A stretch of 49,467 nt of DNA from an uncultured Comamonadaceae bacterium (GCA_946482595.1 CAMLSD010000024.1:1-49467), one strand, 5' to 3'; numbered from the stretch's first letter, positions 8,331 to 17,305 are shown. The notes: generated from the sequence alone by a model not told the origin. Program-made: numbers and translations.

Positions 8331-9640
8331 TCCGGAGCGCGTCGCGACTGCTGGCCGGCCGACGTGCGGGCCTCTGCGACGGCATGGCACCGCGAATGTC
8401 ACACGTCGGGATCGATGCCTTCGGTCAGCACGCCCATCGCGACATTGGCGTGACCGTCGGCGCACGAGGCGGTGTCGCACTGCCGGTGGTGGCTGGACTG
8501 ATCGCCGCGAGTGCCTTGCTGCTGGCGTTCACTCAGCGCAACCTGTTCATCGACGAACTGGCCTCGATGAACGACTACAGCGCCGTACGCGCCCATGAGG
8601 CCGCCGAGGCGGGTGCCGCCTGGACAACGGCGGCTCTCAACGCGGTGCACACCCCACTCGAAGGTTGCCCGGTCCGCGCTGGCGCCTCCGGTTCGCTGCG
8701 TGGCAGCGTCGACCTGAGCACCCCCATGAGGCCCGACAACCGCCCCCCTTGGGGCCGGATGCTGAATCATCGACTGGAGCTGAGCTGTGGCTCGGGCGCC
8801 AGCACGCCGGGTGCCGCCGAGGTCTGGCGGTGCCGCTGCTTCGACGCATCGGACACCCGTGCGCCCGATGCGGCCGCCGCGGGGACCGGTGGCGGGGGAA
8901 CGAGTTCAGCCACGAGCGTTCGTGTCATCCTGCAGCCCGGGCCGCGCCCCGGAACCATCTTGTTGCGTGCCCATGGCTGCAGCGCGACATCGACCGAATG
9001 CGTGCCTGCAGGTAGCTCGCACGCACCGACGGATTCAGCGCCGCGCCCCGCACCGGCGCAGCGGCCCGACGCAGACCGACTCGCTGCCGCATCGATCGCC
9101 CACGCTGAACTGGGCGAAACACTCCTCGTTCTTCCCGCGATGCAGATCGTCCCCGATGGTGCTGTGACCTGGGTCGACACATCCGCGTCATCCAGCGACG
9201 CCGAGTTCACGCGTCAGTTCGGTATGCCGCCGCAGTCCTACCGACGCATGCCCGTGGTGCACCGACTCCACTGCGCAGCAGACTGCCTGCCGGCCATTCG
9301 GCGTGCGCTGGATGCCGGTTGGCGCCTCATCTGGATCGATGGAGACCTGCTGATCGACCGGCCTCTGGACCTGACTGTCGCCTCGGGTGGTGCGCTGCTG
9401 TTTGTCGACGGCAAGCTCACGCTTGACGCCTCGATCGCCTTCCAAGGCCTGATCCATTCGCGTGGACTGCGATTCACGCCGAGGGCGTCTGATGCCCGCA
9501 TTCGAGGCGCGATGCTCGCAGAGCAGCTTGAGACGGACTTCATGCCGGCCGGCGTGGTGCATGACCTGCCGGTCCTTGAGCACCTGCAGGCAACAGTCGG
9601 ACCCGTGGTGCCCGTGCCTGGGAGCTGGCATGTACCGTAA
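8327..9640 (+). CDS. PilX-like minor pilin with an added C-terminal domain, cluster A
   Basis: A 437-residue protein. A PilX/GspK-type hydrophobic helix (GGVALPVVAGLIAASALLLA) is followed by AVRAHEAAEAGAAW, as in PilX N-termini, which normally lack Glu at +5. Two features are odd. The helix starts after about 48 residues, far longer than a usual prepilin leader. The C-terminal 120 residues read LIWIDGDLLIDRPLDLTV and GALLFVDGKLTLDASIAF, a repetitive beta pattern like polymer-forming domains found in some PilX-like proteins. Start at 8327 overlaps pilW and has GAGGGGG upstream. It overlaps the next gene by 11 nt. Confidence 0.65.
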   Translation: MIRSASRLLAGRRAGLCDGMAPRMSHVGIDAFGQHAHRDIGVTVGARGGVALPVVAGLIAASALLLAFTQRNLFIDELASMNDYSAVRAHEAAEAGAAWTTAALNAVHTPLEGCPVRAGASGSLRGSVDLSTPMRPDNRPPWGRMLNHRLELSCGSGASTPGAAEVWRCRCFDASDTRAPDAAAAGTGGGGTSSATSVRVILQPGPRPGTILLRAHGCSATSTECVPAGSSHAPTDSAPRPAPAQRPDADRLAAASIAHAELGETLLVLPAMQIVPDGAVTWVDTSASSSDAEFTRQFGMPPQSYRRMPVVHRLHCAADCLPAIRRALDAGWRLIWIDGDLLIDRPLDLTVASGGALLFVDGKLTLDASIAFQGLIHSRGLRFTPRASDARIRGAMLAEQLETDFMPAGVVHDLPVLEHLQATVGPVVPVPGSWHVP

Positions 9641-10256
9641 AGCGCACGCGGCGCAAGGGCATGCCTGGCGTGCGCGTGTCAAGCCGCGGCCGTGGTACGC
9701 GTGCGCCATGAGCAGCAGCCTGCCGAGCCGTGGCGCACAGCGGACTCGACGCGCCTGCTTCAGCGCCGTTACAGGAGCGCCACAGGGCGAATGCCTGAAC
9801 TCGCGAAGGTCGGCGCAGCAAGGTATTGCCCTGCTCGATGCCCTGCTGGCCTTTCTGGTGCTTTCAATCGCAGCGGTGGCCACGCTGCGGTTCAATGCGA
9901 CGCTGACGGCGCATGCCGAACTGGCGGCCCAACGGACGTTCGCCGTACGCGCAGCACAGTCAAGGCTGGAGGCCTTGCGCCATGGCTCGATGTTGCGTGG
10001 CGCACTCGGGGTGGCGACAAGCGCCGAACCTCTCATCGAGTCTCTGGCGCTCCACAACGCGACCTACCGGGTGAACACAGCGCTTTCGCCGCATCGTGAC
10101 TGGCACCTGACGCACGTCAAGGTGACCGTCGACTGGCAGGATCCGCAAGGTCATGCCCAATCCATCAGCTTGACGTCCATGATTCGCCACCTTGACCCAG
10201 AACTGTCTGGCCTGGCAGCAATGCCACGAGCGAACCGCGGCGCATCAGGCCCTTGA
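9630..10256 (+). CDS. PilV-like minor pilin with long leader, cluster A
   Basis: A 208-residue protein from the ATG at 9630, which has GGGAG about 8 nt upstream and overlaps the previous gene by 11 nt. The pilin signal is at Gly65, reading QQGIALLDALLAF, with Asp70 in place of the usual Glu at +5. A 65-residue leader is very long; starting at Met27 (9708), which lacks a ribosome site, still leaves 39. The remainder, with AQSRLEALRHG and a C-terminal VDWQDPQGHAQ, fits PilV/GspI. It closes the cluster; a convergent hairpin follows. Confidence 0.65.
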   Translation: MYRKAHAAQGHAWRARVKPRPWYACAMSSSLPSRGAQRTRRACFSAVTGAPQGECLNSRRSAQQGIALLDALLAFLVLSIAAVATLRFNATLTAHAELAAQRTFAVRAAQSRLEALRHGSMLRGALGVATSAEPLIESLALHNATYRVNTALSPHRDWHLTHVKVTVDWQDPQGHAQSISLTSMIRHLDPELSGLAAMPRANRGASGP

Positions 10257-10291
10257 CGCCAGAGACTGCTGATCATCGGGTCACGAAGCGC

Positions 10292-10313
10292 GCCGGCATG
10301 CAGGTGGGCCGGC
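10292..10313. terminator. Hairpin between the converging pilin clusters
   Basis: GCCGGC at 10292-10297 and again at 10308-10313 can form a 6-bp stem with a 10-nt loop in the 129-nt gap between the two converging pilin operons. Neither side has a clear T tract, so termination activity is inferred from position. Confidence 0.35.
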
Positions 10314-10385
10314 CCGGCAAGTGCCTGTCACCCCACCAAACGCCAGATTCATTGCGGTGTCACGACGCAAGTCGCATGCGCGGCT

Positions 10386-10826
10386 TCAGCGCCAGCACTC
10401 CGCCACGGTTCCCGATCCGCCAGTGACGTTGCGTACACCGGTGTTCGTGACGGTGAAGGTTCCGCACTTGTCGCCAGACAACGGACCTCCGGGCGTCGCA
10501 CTCAGCGTGAACGACACGCGATTCACGTTGGCAATCGCAATCGTGTACAGCTGCGTTCCGGTCTGCGGCGAACGCTGCAGTTGAGCCGGCAAGGCGACGG
10601 CAGTGCCGCCACGTGTCTGGTCGAAGCGCTCATTGGCGGCATAGAAGCGCTGCATGAACTGCTCTGCTTCCAGCAGCACTGTCCGCGCCTCCGCACGCTG
10701 GCTTCGCCGGATGTACTCGGTGTAGCTCGGGAACGCGATGGCCGCGAGGATGCCGACGATCGCAACGACGATCATCAACTCGACCATCGAGAACCCGCGA
10801 GGCCTCGCATGTTTGACAACTTTCAT
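10386..10826 (-). CDS. pilE: Type IV pilin PilE, cluster B
   Basis: A 146-residue minor pilin. Cleavage after the Gly in [18 protein letters not shown] gives mature FSMVE with Glu at +5. Two C-terminal cysteines (DKCGTFTV and AECWR) form the usual D-region loop. It is the last gene of the canonical fimT-pilV-pilW-pilX-pilY1-pilE operon, 37 nt after pilY1, with a GGAG site about 10 nt before its ATG. In Pseudomonas-type pili PilE joins the minor-pilin complex that primes pilus assembly and carries PilY1. Confidence 0.92.
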   Translation of the reverse strand: MKVVKHARPRGFSMVELMIVVAIVGILAAIAFPSYTEYIRRSQRAEARTVLLEAEQFMQRFYAANERFDQTRGGTAVALPAQLQRSPQTGTQLYTIAIANVNRVSFTLSATPGGPLSGDKCGTFTVTNTGVRNVTGGSGTVAECWR

Positions 10827-10863
10827 CCGGCGATCTCCAGCATTCAGTGACTATCAGTGTGCC

Positions 10864-13800
10864 TCACTGCGGACGGGTATACAGCTGCCGCCAGATTCGC
10901 GGGCGCTGCAAGGGCGCGCAGAAGACACTGCCCCCACCCGCCGACGTATTGCTCAGCGTCATCAGTTTGCGTCCCGGCCCGCAGCCACCCTCGTCCACCG
11001 GGATCGGCGGGGCTCCGGGCGGCTGACCCAGCTTCACGTCGCGTCCGTCGGCACCCGTCTTGTAGCCAGCGATGGCTTCGTCGGACGAGTTGACCACACC
11101 GTCTCCGTTCGTGTCCATCAGTGGTGGTGCCATCTCGCCCGTGATCGGGTCGACCAGGATGTTGAACCCTTCACCTGAAGTCTCAAGACATGGATTGGTC
11201 GATACACCACTGGATGGTGCAACCGTCTGGAACAGCGCCAGGCCCTGGAAGTTGCTGACTTCAAAGACATTGCGCTGCCCGCTCGCCAGGGTCTGGCCGA
11301 GAGACCATCCGCGATGAACGGCCCAGTCGATCGGTGACGTGGTCACCTTGTAGTACGTCTGGCCTTCGGGTCCCGCCACGGTGGTCGCATTGAAGACATT
11401 GCTGACCACGCTGAGGGGGTCCGTGATGCGAGGCTCATCCGTCCAGACAAAGGTGCCGCCCGACTTGACGAGTTGCTGCTGATCCCAGAGCCCGTACAGG
11501 GTCTGGCGCGACGTGTCGAGTTGGTCACCTTCCTCGAACAGCTTGCCGGTACCGACCACCACCATGTAGCCTTGTTTCGGATGCGGCACATAGTCGGGCG
11601 TCGCGGTGATGGGTTGGGGCGACGACATGTAGGTCGCCGTGAACAGCGGCTGACCACTGAACGCGACGCCCCAGCTCGCAGGCGAGGTCGAGTCCAGGTC
11701 GAACTTCCAGACGTTCCCCTTCAGGTCGCCGGCATAGGCGCCAACCACCATGCGGTTCTCGTCCCGGATGAGTCGAGCACCGCCCAGTCCGTTGCCGGAT
11801 CCGACACCGGTGTCGATCTTGCGGATCACGGCACCCGTCTGCACGTTGACGATGAAGAGCTGGGCCTTGCCGCTGGCGCTGTCGTAGCCGTTGCCGAAGA
11901 CCGCCGCCCAGGTGCCGTCCTTCATCGGACCCACTTCGATGGGCGACAGGATGTGGCCCAGCTCGTCGTCGTTCGTCGAGTCCAGCTCCCACAGCACGTT
12001 GCCTGCGCCCAGCGAGGTCGTGTTCGTCACATCCAGGGCAAAGACCGCGCGAGCGCCTGCCCCGGTAGAACCGACCAGCAGGTTGCGCCACGCGCCGCCC
12101 CAGTATGCGTCCGTCTCGACGAGCGGCCCGTCGACAAAGTAGCGGTGGCCATAGGACGGCGACGACAGCAGATTCAGCGTCGGCAGGAGCGCACGCGGAA
12201 TGAAACCGAACACCTCCGAACCTTGCTCCGCGGGCGTTCCGTAGTCGCGGAAGGCGTGCAGCATGCCGTCATTGCCGCCAATGAAGACCACCCCATTTCG
12301 CGCGGACTTCGCGCTCAGGAAGCCGTCATAGGTGCCGCGCCCGGGTGTGCCGGCAGGCAGCAGGCTGTAGCCCATGTCGACGAGGCCCTTCACATACACC
12401 GGCTGCGAGTTCACGAAGTCACCGAGCTTGCCGTTGCGCTTGCGGTAGGTCGTTCCTTCAAGCGACTTGTCGCCGCGCAGGTAGTTGACCAGGTTGGCAC
12501 TGGCGCTGCCACCCATTTCCGTGCGCATCGCCGTGGGCAGGGAATCCCACTTGAAGTCGACCGCCTTGGGCGAACCATTGCGCGTGCCCGCGACAATGTT
12601 GCGCGAGCCATGTTCCGGCACCTTGGCGTCGGCGTCCCAGGCCAGAGTGGTCTGCTGCCCCAGGGAGTCGAGGTTGTAGGCCAGCAGGTTCCCGGTCCAG
12701 GACCCTGTCTTGTACTCAGGCACGTACTTGCGATTGCCCGCCTGCAGCGTGGCCGCCGCGGTCGCCACACCGCCATCGCTTGCCTGGCGTTCGACGATTT
12801 CCTGCAGGATGCTGGAAAGCGATGCGGCAAACTCGTCCGGGTTCTTGGCGCTGAGGTAGGTTCCCCGGCTGTTAACGGCCGCGTGCCACAGGTCATCAAT
12901 GGTGCTGGGCGTGGCTGCCGACACGGCCGGCCAGGACTTCGCGCCGCTTTCCAGCGCAGCCAGGTCGCCCGGATAGCTCAGCGTACCGGTCAGGCCCAGG
13001 CCCACCGTGAAGTTCACCATGTGCTGCCAGAACGCCGGGTTCTTGCTGTCGGGCGTCACGCGGTTGTCCAGCGTGGGCCGCAGGTCCCGGTTCCAGTAGT
13101 ACATCGCCACATCGGCCAGCGTGTTCTCGTAATTGTCACGGAACGGCCTGATCGGAGAGTAGGTATAGGTCTGTGCGTTGGGGCCGGTGATGGTCGGGCC
13201 AGGCTGGTTGTCGACATTCGCACGGGCCGCCTCGGTACTCGCCGCCGCATCGTTCCAGTAACCGTCAGTCATCAGCAGGTGATACGACTTGCGGCACTGA
13301 ATATGGTCGGTCGGGTCGTCGCTGCCAGGGGTGTTGCCCCACGGGCCGCGGTTGTCGGCGCGTGAGTAGTACTTGCCGATATCGTCCATGGCCCGCCGCA
13401 AGGGCGTATTGCCGACAGGCCCCACCCCGTACAGCCAGTTGAAAAACTCGGTCCGGGGTGCATCCGCAAAGCGTCTCACGCCTCGAACCAAGGTGCGGGT
13501 GCTGACCCCATCCACCGAGGTACTTCCCTTGTTGATGCGGCCGTAACCGATGCGAAAACCATCCCCCTGCTTGGCGAAAGCGCGGCTCGACGCACCGATG
13601 GCCAGCAACATGCGATAGCGGTAGTAGGTGAACCAGTTGGCGAAGTTCTGGTACTCCTGCTCCTGGGTGCAGGTCGCGGTGGAGCCTGACACGGCACAGT
13701 CGGTGCGGCCGGCCCCCCGCGTGAAGCTTGTCGAATCCATGATCCGCACGCGGGTGAAATTCGAGGCCGTCGTGAAGTTGCCGCCGTTGTGGACGTAATA

Positions 13801-14469
13801 CGTGGCGGGCGCGAAGATTTCACCCGTGACATTTTCGCAGTCGGCTCCTGTGCGATTCGCGTTGCCAGGCGCCGTCACGTTGGGCGTGGTGCTGGTCTCG
13901 GACTTGCACCAGATCCTCTCGCCGTATGTGGACTCACCTTCCAGGTTGACGGCGTCACCCGCATTGATCGCATTGGTGCGTTCAGCCGCGGTGCTGACCG
14001 GCACCCGGTTGGTCGGGTCCAGCCAGGCTGCCTTCGGATTCGCGTTCGGGAATGAGGTGTTGTCACCGAACACCCAGGGCACATACCGGATCTCGGGGTT
14101 GTAGTAGATCTGGTTGTACGCCGAGGAGCGAAGCTTCGCCGACACGAGATCACCCGTCCGCGTGGTCACCGGGTAGACGTCGCCTCCCTCGAAACTGTCC
14201 ATGGGGTGATGCCCCAGGTTGTAGGAGGGAATGCCCGAGAACGTGCTGTCGGGCATTGTGCGCCAGGCCATGGACCCGGAATCGTCCATTGTGTAGACGA
14301 GGTTGGGTGTGGCCGGGTTGGCCGCCCGCGTGAGCAGCGGGGTTTGCGCCGGCGCCGCCCAGACCGGCAGCATCTGCCCCCAGCAGATCAGCGCGATGAC
14401 CGCCAAGGCTGCAGGCCTGCTGGCCCGGGAGCCCGACTTGGACGAATGCTTGAAAGCGGAAGCGACCAT
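10864..14469 (-). CDS. pilY1: Pilus tip adhesin PilY1
   Basis: A 1201-residue PilY1/PilC. The start at 14469 is chosen because GGAGAGG precedes it by a few nt and a signal peptide follows (ALAVIALICWGQMLPVWA). The N-terminal third has a von Willebrand A-like region beginning NLVYTMDDSGSM, a MIDAS-type metal site. The C-terminal half is the PilC beta-propeller, with repeats such as VVFIGGNDGMLHAF, VFGFIPRALLPTL and GNVWKFDLD. Near the end DTNGDGVVNSSDE is an EF-hand-like calcium loop of the kind that controls pilus retraction and adhesion. It follows pilX after a 70-nt gap containing a strong hairpin. Confidence 0.95.
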   Translation of the reverse strand: MVASAFKHSSKSGSRASRPAALAVIALICWGQMLPVWAAPAQTPLLTRAANPATPNLVYTMDDSGSMAWRTMPDSTFSGIPSYNLGHHPMDSFEGGDVYPVTTRTGDLVSAKLRSSAYNQIYYNPEIRYVPWVFGDNTSFPNANPKAAWLDPTNRVPVSTAAERTNAINAGDAVNLEGESTYGERIWCKSETSTTPNVTAPGNANRTGADCENVTGEIFAPATYYVHNGGNFTTASNFTRVRIMDSTSFTRGAGRTDCAVSGSTATCTQEQEYQNFANWFTYYRYRMLLAIGASSRAFAKQGDGFRIGYGRINKGSTSVDGVSTRTLVRGVRRFADAPRTEFFNWLYGVGPVGNTPLRRAMDDIGKYYSRADNRGPWGNTPGSDDPTDHIQCRKSYHLLMTDGYWNDAAASTEAARANVDNQPGPTITGPNAQTYTYSPIRPFRDNYENTLADVAMYYWNRDLRPTLDNRVTPDSKNPAFWQHMVNFTVGLGLTGTLSYPGDLAALESGAKSWPAVSAATPSTIDDLWHAAVNSRGTYLSAKNPDEFAASLSSILQEIVERQASDGGVATAAATLQAGNRKYVPEYKTGSWTGNLLAYNLDSLGQQTTLAWDADAKVPEHGSRNIVAGTRNGSPKAVDFKWDSLPTAMRTEMGGSASANLVNYLRGDKSLEGTTYRKRNGKLGDFVNSQPVYVKGLVDMGYSLLPAGTPGRGTYDGFLSAKSARNGVVFIGGNDGMLHAFRDYGTPAEQGSEVFGFIPRALLPTLNLLSSPSYGHRYFVDGPLVETDAYWGGAWRNLLVGSTGAGARAVFALDVTNTTSLGAGNVLWELDSTNDDELGHILSPIEVGPMKDGTWAAVFGNGYDSASGKAQLFIVNVQTGAVIRKIDTGVGSGNGLGGARLIRDENRMVVGAYAGDLKGNVWKFDLDSTSPASWGVAFSGQPLFTATYMSSPQPITATPDYVPHPKQGYMVVVGTGKLFEEGDQLDTSRQTLYGLWDQQQLVKSGGTFVWTDEPRITDPLSVVSNVFNATTVAGPEGQTYYKVTTSPIDWAVHRGWSLGQTLASGQRNVFEVSNFQGLALFQTVAPSSGVSTNPCLETSGEGFNILVDPITGEMAPPLMDTNGDGVVNSSDEAIAGYKTGADGRDVKLGQPPGAPPIPVDEGGCGPGRKLMTLSNTSAGGGSVFCAPLQRPRIWRQLYTRPQ

Positions 14470-14500
14470 GACGCCTCTCCTGATTGGGCGATCCCGTCCA

Positions 14501-14520
14501 GCCGCTGCCTGTGCAGCGGC
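14501..14520 (-). promoter_or_regulatory. Intercistronic hairpin between pilX and pilY1
   Basis: A perfect 8-bp stem, GCCGCTGC with GCAGCGGC, and a 4-nt loop sit in the 70-nt gap between pilX and pilY1, about 30 nt before the pilY1 start. Without a T tract it is more likely an mRNA processing or partial-termination element that sets the pilin-to-adhesin ratio than a full terminator. Confidence 0.45.
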
Positions 14521-14539
14521 CTGCAGGACCAGTTGAAAC

Positions 14540-15139
14540 TCAAAACACGCGAATGACCGACTGCAGCAGGGTCTCTGCACCGCTGATCGCCTCGCCGGAA
14601 CCGTCGCGCTGGTAGTCGGGGCTGAAGCCCCATGCGGTGATCTCGTAGGTCCGCTCGGTTGCCCGGGGGTCGACGCCCGGTACGCGGACCTGCTGGGCCA
14701 TGCACTGAGGCGGCTGCGCATAGTCGACGGTCATCCCGAGTTCTGCGGCAGGCACGGTCAGCACATTCGCACCAGCCCAGTTCGCGCGCGTCAGCCAGAA
14801 TGGCGCCGCCTCGTCGATGTTGCGCAGGTTCGGATAGACACGCGCCCAGGTTGGTGGCGGGCCCACGGGCGCATCTGGGTCCGGGTTCGCACGCACCCAG
14901 ACCAGCAGCAGGTTCTCGCAACTGCGCAGGGCGATCTCGGCAGCCTGCAGTGCAAGCTGCTGTGCCCGCATGTTCTGGCTGGCCAGGCCGCCAAACAGTG
15001 CCGACCTCGCGATCATGGCCGAACTGATGCCGATGACGACCAGCAGGATCAGCGCCACCACCAGGACCACGCCGCGAGACCGCGTGCTGGCGTTCGAGCG
15101 AGGCTGGCGAAAACGTGTATGAAGTGCAGTCGAGTTCAT
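14540..15139 (-). CDS. pilX: Type IV pilus minor pilin PilX, cluster B
   Basis: A 199-residue PilX. The ATG at 15139 lies 11 nt after the pilW stop. The N-terminus STRSRGVVLVVALILLVVIG is typical: PilX/GspK proteins have a hydrophobic residue instead of Glu at +5. It continues NMRAQQLALQAAEIALRSCE, the characteristic helix of the family. PilX helps place PilY1 at the pilus tip, consistent with pilY1 being the next gene. Confidence 0.9.
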   Translation of the reverse strand: MNSTALHTRFRQPRSNASTRSRGVVLVVALILLVVIGISSAMIARSALFGGLASQNMRAQQLALQAAEIALRSCENLLLVWVRANPDPDAPVGPPPTWARVYPNLRNIDEAAPFWLTRANWAGANVLTVPAAELGMTVDYAQPPQCMAQQVRVPGVDPRATERTYEITAWGFSPDYQRDGSGEAISGAETLLQSVIRVF

Positions 15140-15150
15140 GATGCAGGCAC

Positions 15151-16068
15151 TCAAGGCGCAGGGAACGCGGGGGCACCGCTGTCGCGCAGGGCCACCGTGG
15201 CAAACACGGCGCGCCGCAACCGCCGGTCGCCCGAGGCCACGACCATGCCATCGCAGTTCTGGAAGGGCGTGGGCTCCTCGGCGACGTTGTCGCCGGTACG
15301 CATCAACAGGCACAGGCGTATCGTGCCGACACGGCGCCAGTTGTTGACCAGCGCGGCATCGTCCGCATTCACATAATTGGCAACCGTATCGTTGAAGACC
15401 GGGATCTTCGGCGAGTTGTCGGGGTGCAGCGAGAGCAGCCCGTACTGCACGCGCATCAGCTCGACGTTGTCGAGCAGCACCTGCGGCGCCCCGCCGCCGC
15501 TGCCACGACAGAACAACGCGGGGTTGCCGGTGGCAGGGTTGTTGGCAACGAAGAACCGGTTGTCAGCGAAGCGCCCCACCCCGACGCCAGGCAGATTCGT
15601 CTCGGGAATCGTGCGTCCCAGGCAATCGGTCGGCTGACCGGCACGCTGCACGCTGTTGAACTGGTCGACCTGGTAGCGCACGGCAATGGCGTCACCGAAC
15701 GCCCCGCCAGCGCAGGTCAGGTTGTTGGCGGTTGCATCGGTGAAGCCGTTGCGACAGCCAAAGGGCAGCAGCGCCTGCGACGGGAGAAGATGGTTCAGGT
15801 CGGGGTTCAGCAGGTTCAGCACGGCGCGCGGCATGAGTGACCCGGACATGCGCAGGTGGGTGGTGACCAGACCCAGCGCGATCTGCCCCTCTTCGGCCAG
15901 GATGCCTTGTGCGTCCTGCCTGCGGCCACTCGCGCCGGTACCAGCCACGGTGATCAACACCGCCCCCAGCACGATCGCCGCGATCGTCAGGGACACCATC
16001 AGCTCGACCAGCGTCCGCCCCCGTGCGAACCGGGCGCCTCGCATCGTCGATCGGCCATGAGCTCTCAT
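15151..16068 (-). CDS. pilW: Type IV pilus minor pilin PilW, cluster B
   Basis: A 305-residue PilW starting at the ATG at 16068, which overlaps the pilV stop by 4 nt. A basic leader precedes ARGRTLVELMVSLTIAAIVL, with Glu at +5 after the cleaved Gly. Downstream are the typical LVTTHLRMSGSL and several cysteines. The size matches PilW in other betaproteobacteria. It acts in the minor-pilin priming complex. Confidence 0.92.
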   Translation of the reverse strand: MRAHGRSTMRGARFARGRTLVELMVSLTIAAIVLGAVLITVAGTGASGRRQDAQGILAEEGQIALGLVTTHLRMSGSLMPRAVLNLLNPDLNHLLPSQALLPFGCRNGFTDATANNLTCAGGAFGDAIAVRYQVDQFNSVQRAGQPTDCLGRTIPETNLPGVGVGRFADNRFFVANNPATGNPALFCRGSGGGAPQVLLDNVELMRVQYGLLSLHPDNSPKIPVFNDTVANYVNADDAALVNNWRRVGTIRLCLLMRTGDNVAEEPTPFQNCDGMVVASGDRRLRRAVFATVALRDSGAPAFPAP

Positions 16069-16634
16069 ATCACCACCCTCAACGCAAGACACTGTGGCGG
16101 AATGTCGCCACCGACACCGGCCGGACAATGCTGGGCGCTGGTCATGGATGCCCCACCTCCAGCGGTGTTCTTCGCCTCAGGGTCGATCCACAGCACCCAC
16201 ACGTTCAGGATGTTCGTGCCTGCATCCTGTGTGACGTACAGATTCCCCCCGGGCAGTGCATTGCGCGCGATGTTGCGCCACTCCGCAAGGTCGATTGCCG
16301 CACGCTCGGCCGCGGTGCATGCCCCAGCCGTGGCGCAGGCCGGCACCGCCACCGCTGCCGGATTCGATGTGTACGGCACCATGTACACATACGGCGAGGC
16401 CGCAATGGGCAGCGTGAAGTCGAAGGCGCCGCGATTGGCCCGCATGCGGTCGGCAAAATCCGCCCCCAGCTGCATGGCCGTACCGCGGAACTGCGCCATC
16501 TTCCCCTGCTGGATCGAGACGGCATGCAGGCCCGCCATGGCCAGCATGCCGAACGACAGGATCAGGATCGCCACCATGACCTCGAGCAGGCTGGCGCCGC
16601 GCTGGCGGGTCCGTTGAAGGCGTGAATTCAGCAT
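16065..16634 (-). CDS. pilV: Type IV pilus minor pilin PilV, cluster B
   Basis: A 189-residue PilV. The ATG at 16634 overlaps the fimT stop (ATGCTGA). The signal QRGASLLEVMVAILILSFGM is a textbook PilV N-terminus with Glu at +5, followed by LAMAGLHAVSIQQGK. The middle carries DFADRMRANRGAFDF, common in PilV. Gene order and overlaps show translational coupling with fimT and pilW. Confidence 0.92.
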   Translation of the reverse strand: MLNSRLQRTRQRGASLLEVMVAILILSFGMLAMAGLHAVSIQQGKMAQFRGTAMQLGADFADRMRANRGAFDFTLPIAASPYVYMVPYTSNPAAVAVPACATAGACTAAERAAIDLAEWRNIARNALPGGNLYVTQDAGTNILNVWVLWIDPEAKNTAGGGASMTSAQHCPAGVGGDIPPQCLALRVVI

Positions 16635-17167
16635 GACCGCAGCTCCGCACCGGTGGCATTGACGCAAAGACGCTTCGTCAAGGCGGCGTACTCAGAACTT
16701 CCTGAATCCATCTTGGGATACAGCGTGAAGGTATCCGCCACATCAAAAGCGATGCCGCTGGGCTGGAAGGTGATTGCATTGTTGGCGCCCGCAACGATGC
16801 CGCCACTGTTGGCAACGGCGTTCTGCACCTTGATCAGCACATCGTTCGCACTCACGGCCTGATCCCCGTTTCGATCCAGGAACACCAGCCAGCCGGCGGC
16901 CCACCCGCCCGCACCGCCCGCGCTGCAGCTGGGTGAGGCCGCCAGCGGATCCGCGGTCGCGCAGATGGTCACGGGTTGCCCCCGCTTCATTGCCTCGTTG
17001 CGGGCCAGGCGGATCGCTCCGCTGAGTTCGCGCATGTGGGATGTCACGCTGCGCTGGGCCACGAACGTCGTGAACATCGGGGCAGCCAGCGACACGAGAA
17101 TGGCGGTGATCGCAACGATGACCATCGTCTCGATCAACGTGAAGCCGGATTGGTGTGGGTGACGCAT
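16628..17167 (-). CDS. fimT: Minor pilin FimT/FimU (GspH type), cluster B
   Basis: A 179-residue pilin opening the canonical minor-pilin operon. The second of two close ATGs (17167) is preferred because AAAGG lies 9 nt before it but directly abuts the first (17176). Processing follows Gly8 in QSGFTLIETMVIVAITAILV. The globular part has ELSGAIRLARNEAMKRGQPV and WLVFLDRNGD, both standard for GspH/FimT. It should prime pilus assembly together with PilV, PilW, PilX and PilE. Confidence 0.92.
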   Translation of the reverse strand: MRHPHQSGFTLIETMVIVAITAILVSLAAPMFTTFVAQRSVTSHMRELSGAIRLARNEAMKRGQPVTICATADPLAASPSCSAGGAGGWAAGWLVFLDRNGDQAVSANDVLIKVQNAVANSGGIVAGANNAITFQPSGIAFDVADTFTLYPKMDSGSSEYAALTKRLCVNATGAELRSC

Positions 17168-17189
17168 TGGAGGCATCCTTTGGGAGGGA

Positions 17190-17219
17190 ACTTTAGACCG
17201 GCGCCCGAACGCGACACAA
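17190..17219 (-). promoter_or_regulatory. Candidate sigma-70 promoter for the cluster B pilin operon
   Basis: On the minus strand TTGTGT (17219-17214), an 18-nt spacer and TAAAGT (17195-17190) stand just upstream of fimT, giving a leader of roughly 16 nt that contains the ribosome site. Minor-pilin operons elsewhere are often under AlgR-type activators; no such site was identified. Confidence 0.5.
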
Positions 17220-17305
17220 TCGGTGTGCGACGACTGGTCCGATGAGTGCGACGAATGGCGATGATTCCCGAAGACCGCGCAAAGCGCCGTGATGCATTTC
17301 ACGAT

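Noticed and set aside
6651..10256. Type II secretion pseudopilin operon
   Set aside because: The FimT/PilV/PilW/PilX-like order could be read as GspH-I-J-K, but the PilE-type Cys-loop pilin and absence of any other gsp gene favour minor type IV pilins; kept as a question in the findings.
11473..13365. 630-codon open frame opposite pilY1
   Set aside because: Antisense shadow with no signal peptide, motif or ribosome site.
17168..17305. FMN riboswitch before ribD
   Set aside because: The RFN element is long and highly conserved, and none of its segments is seen in this short gap.
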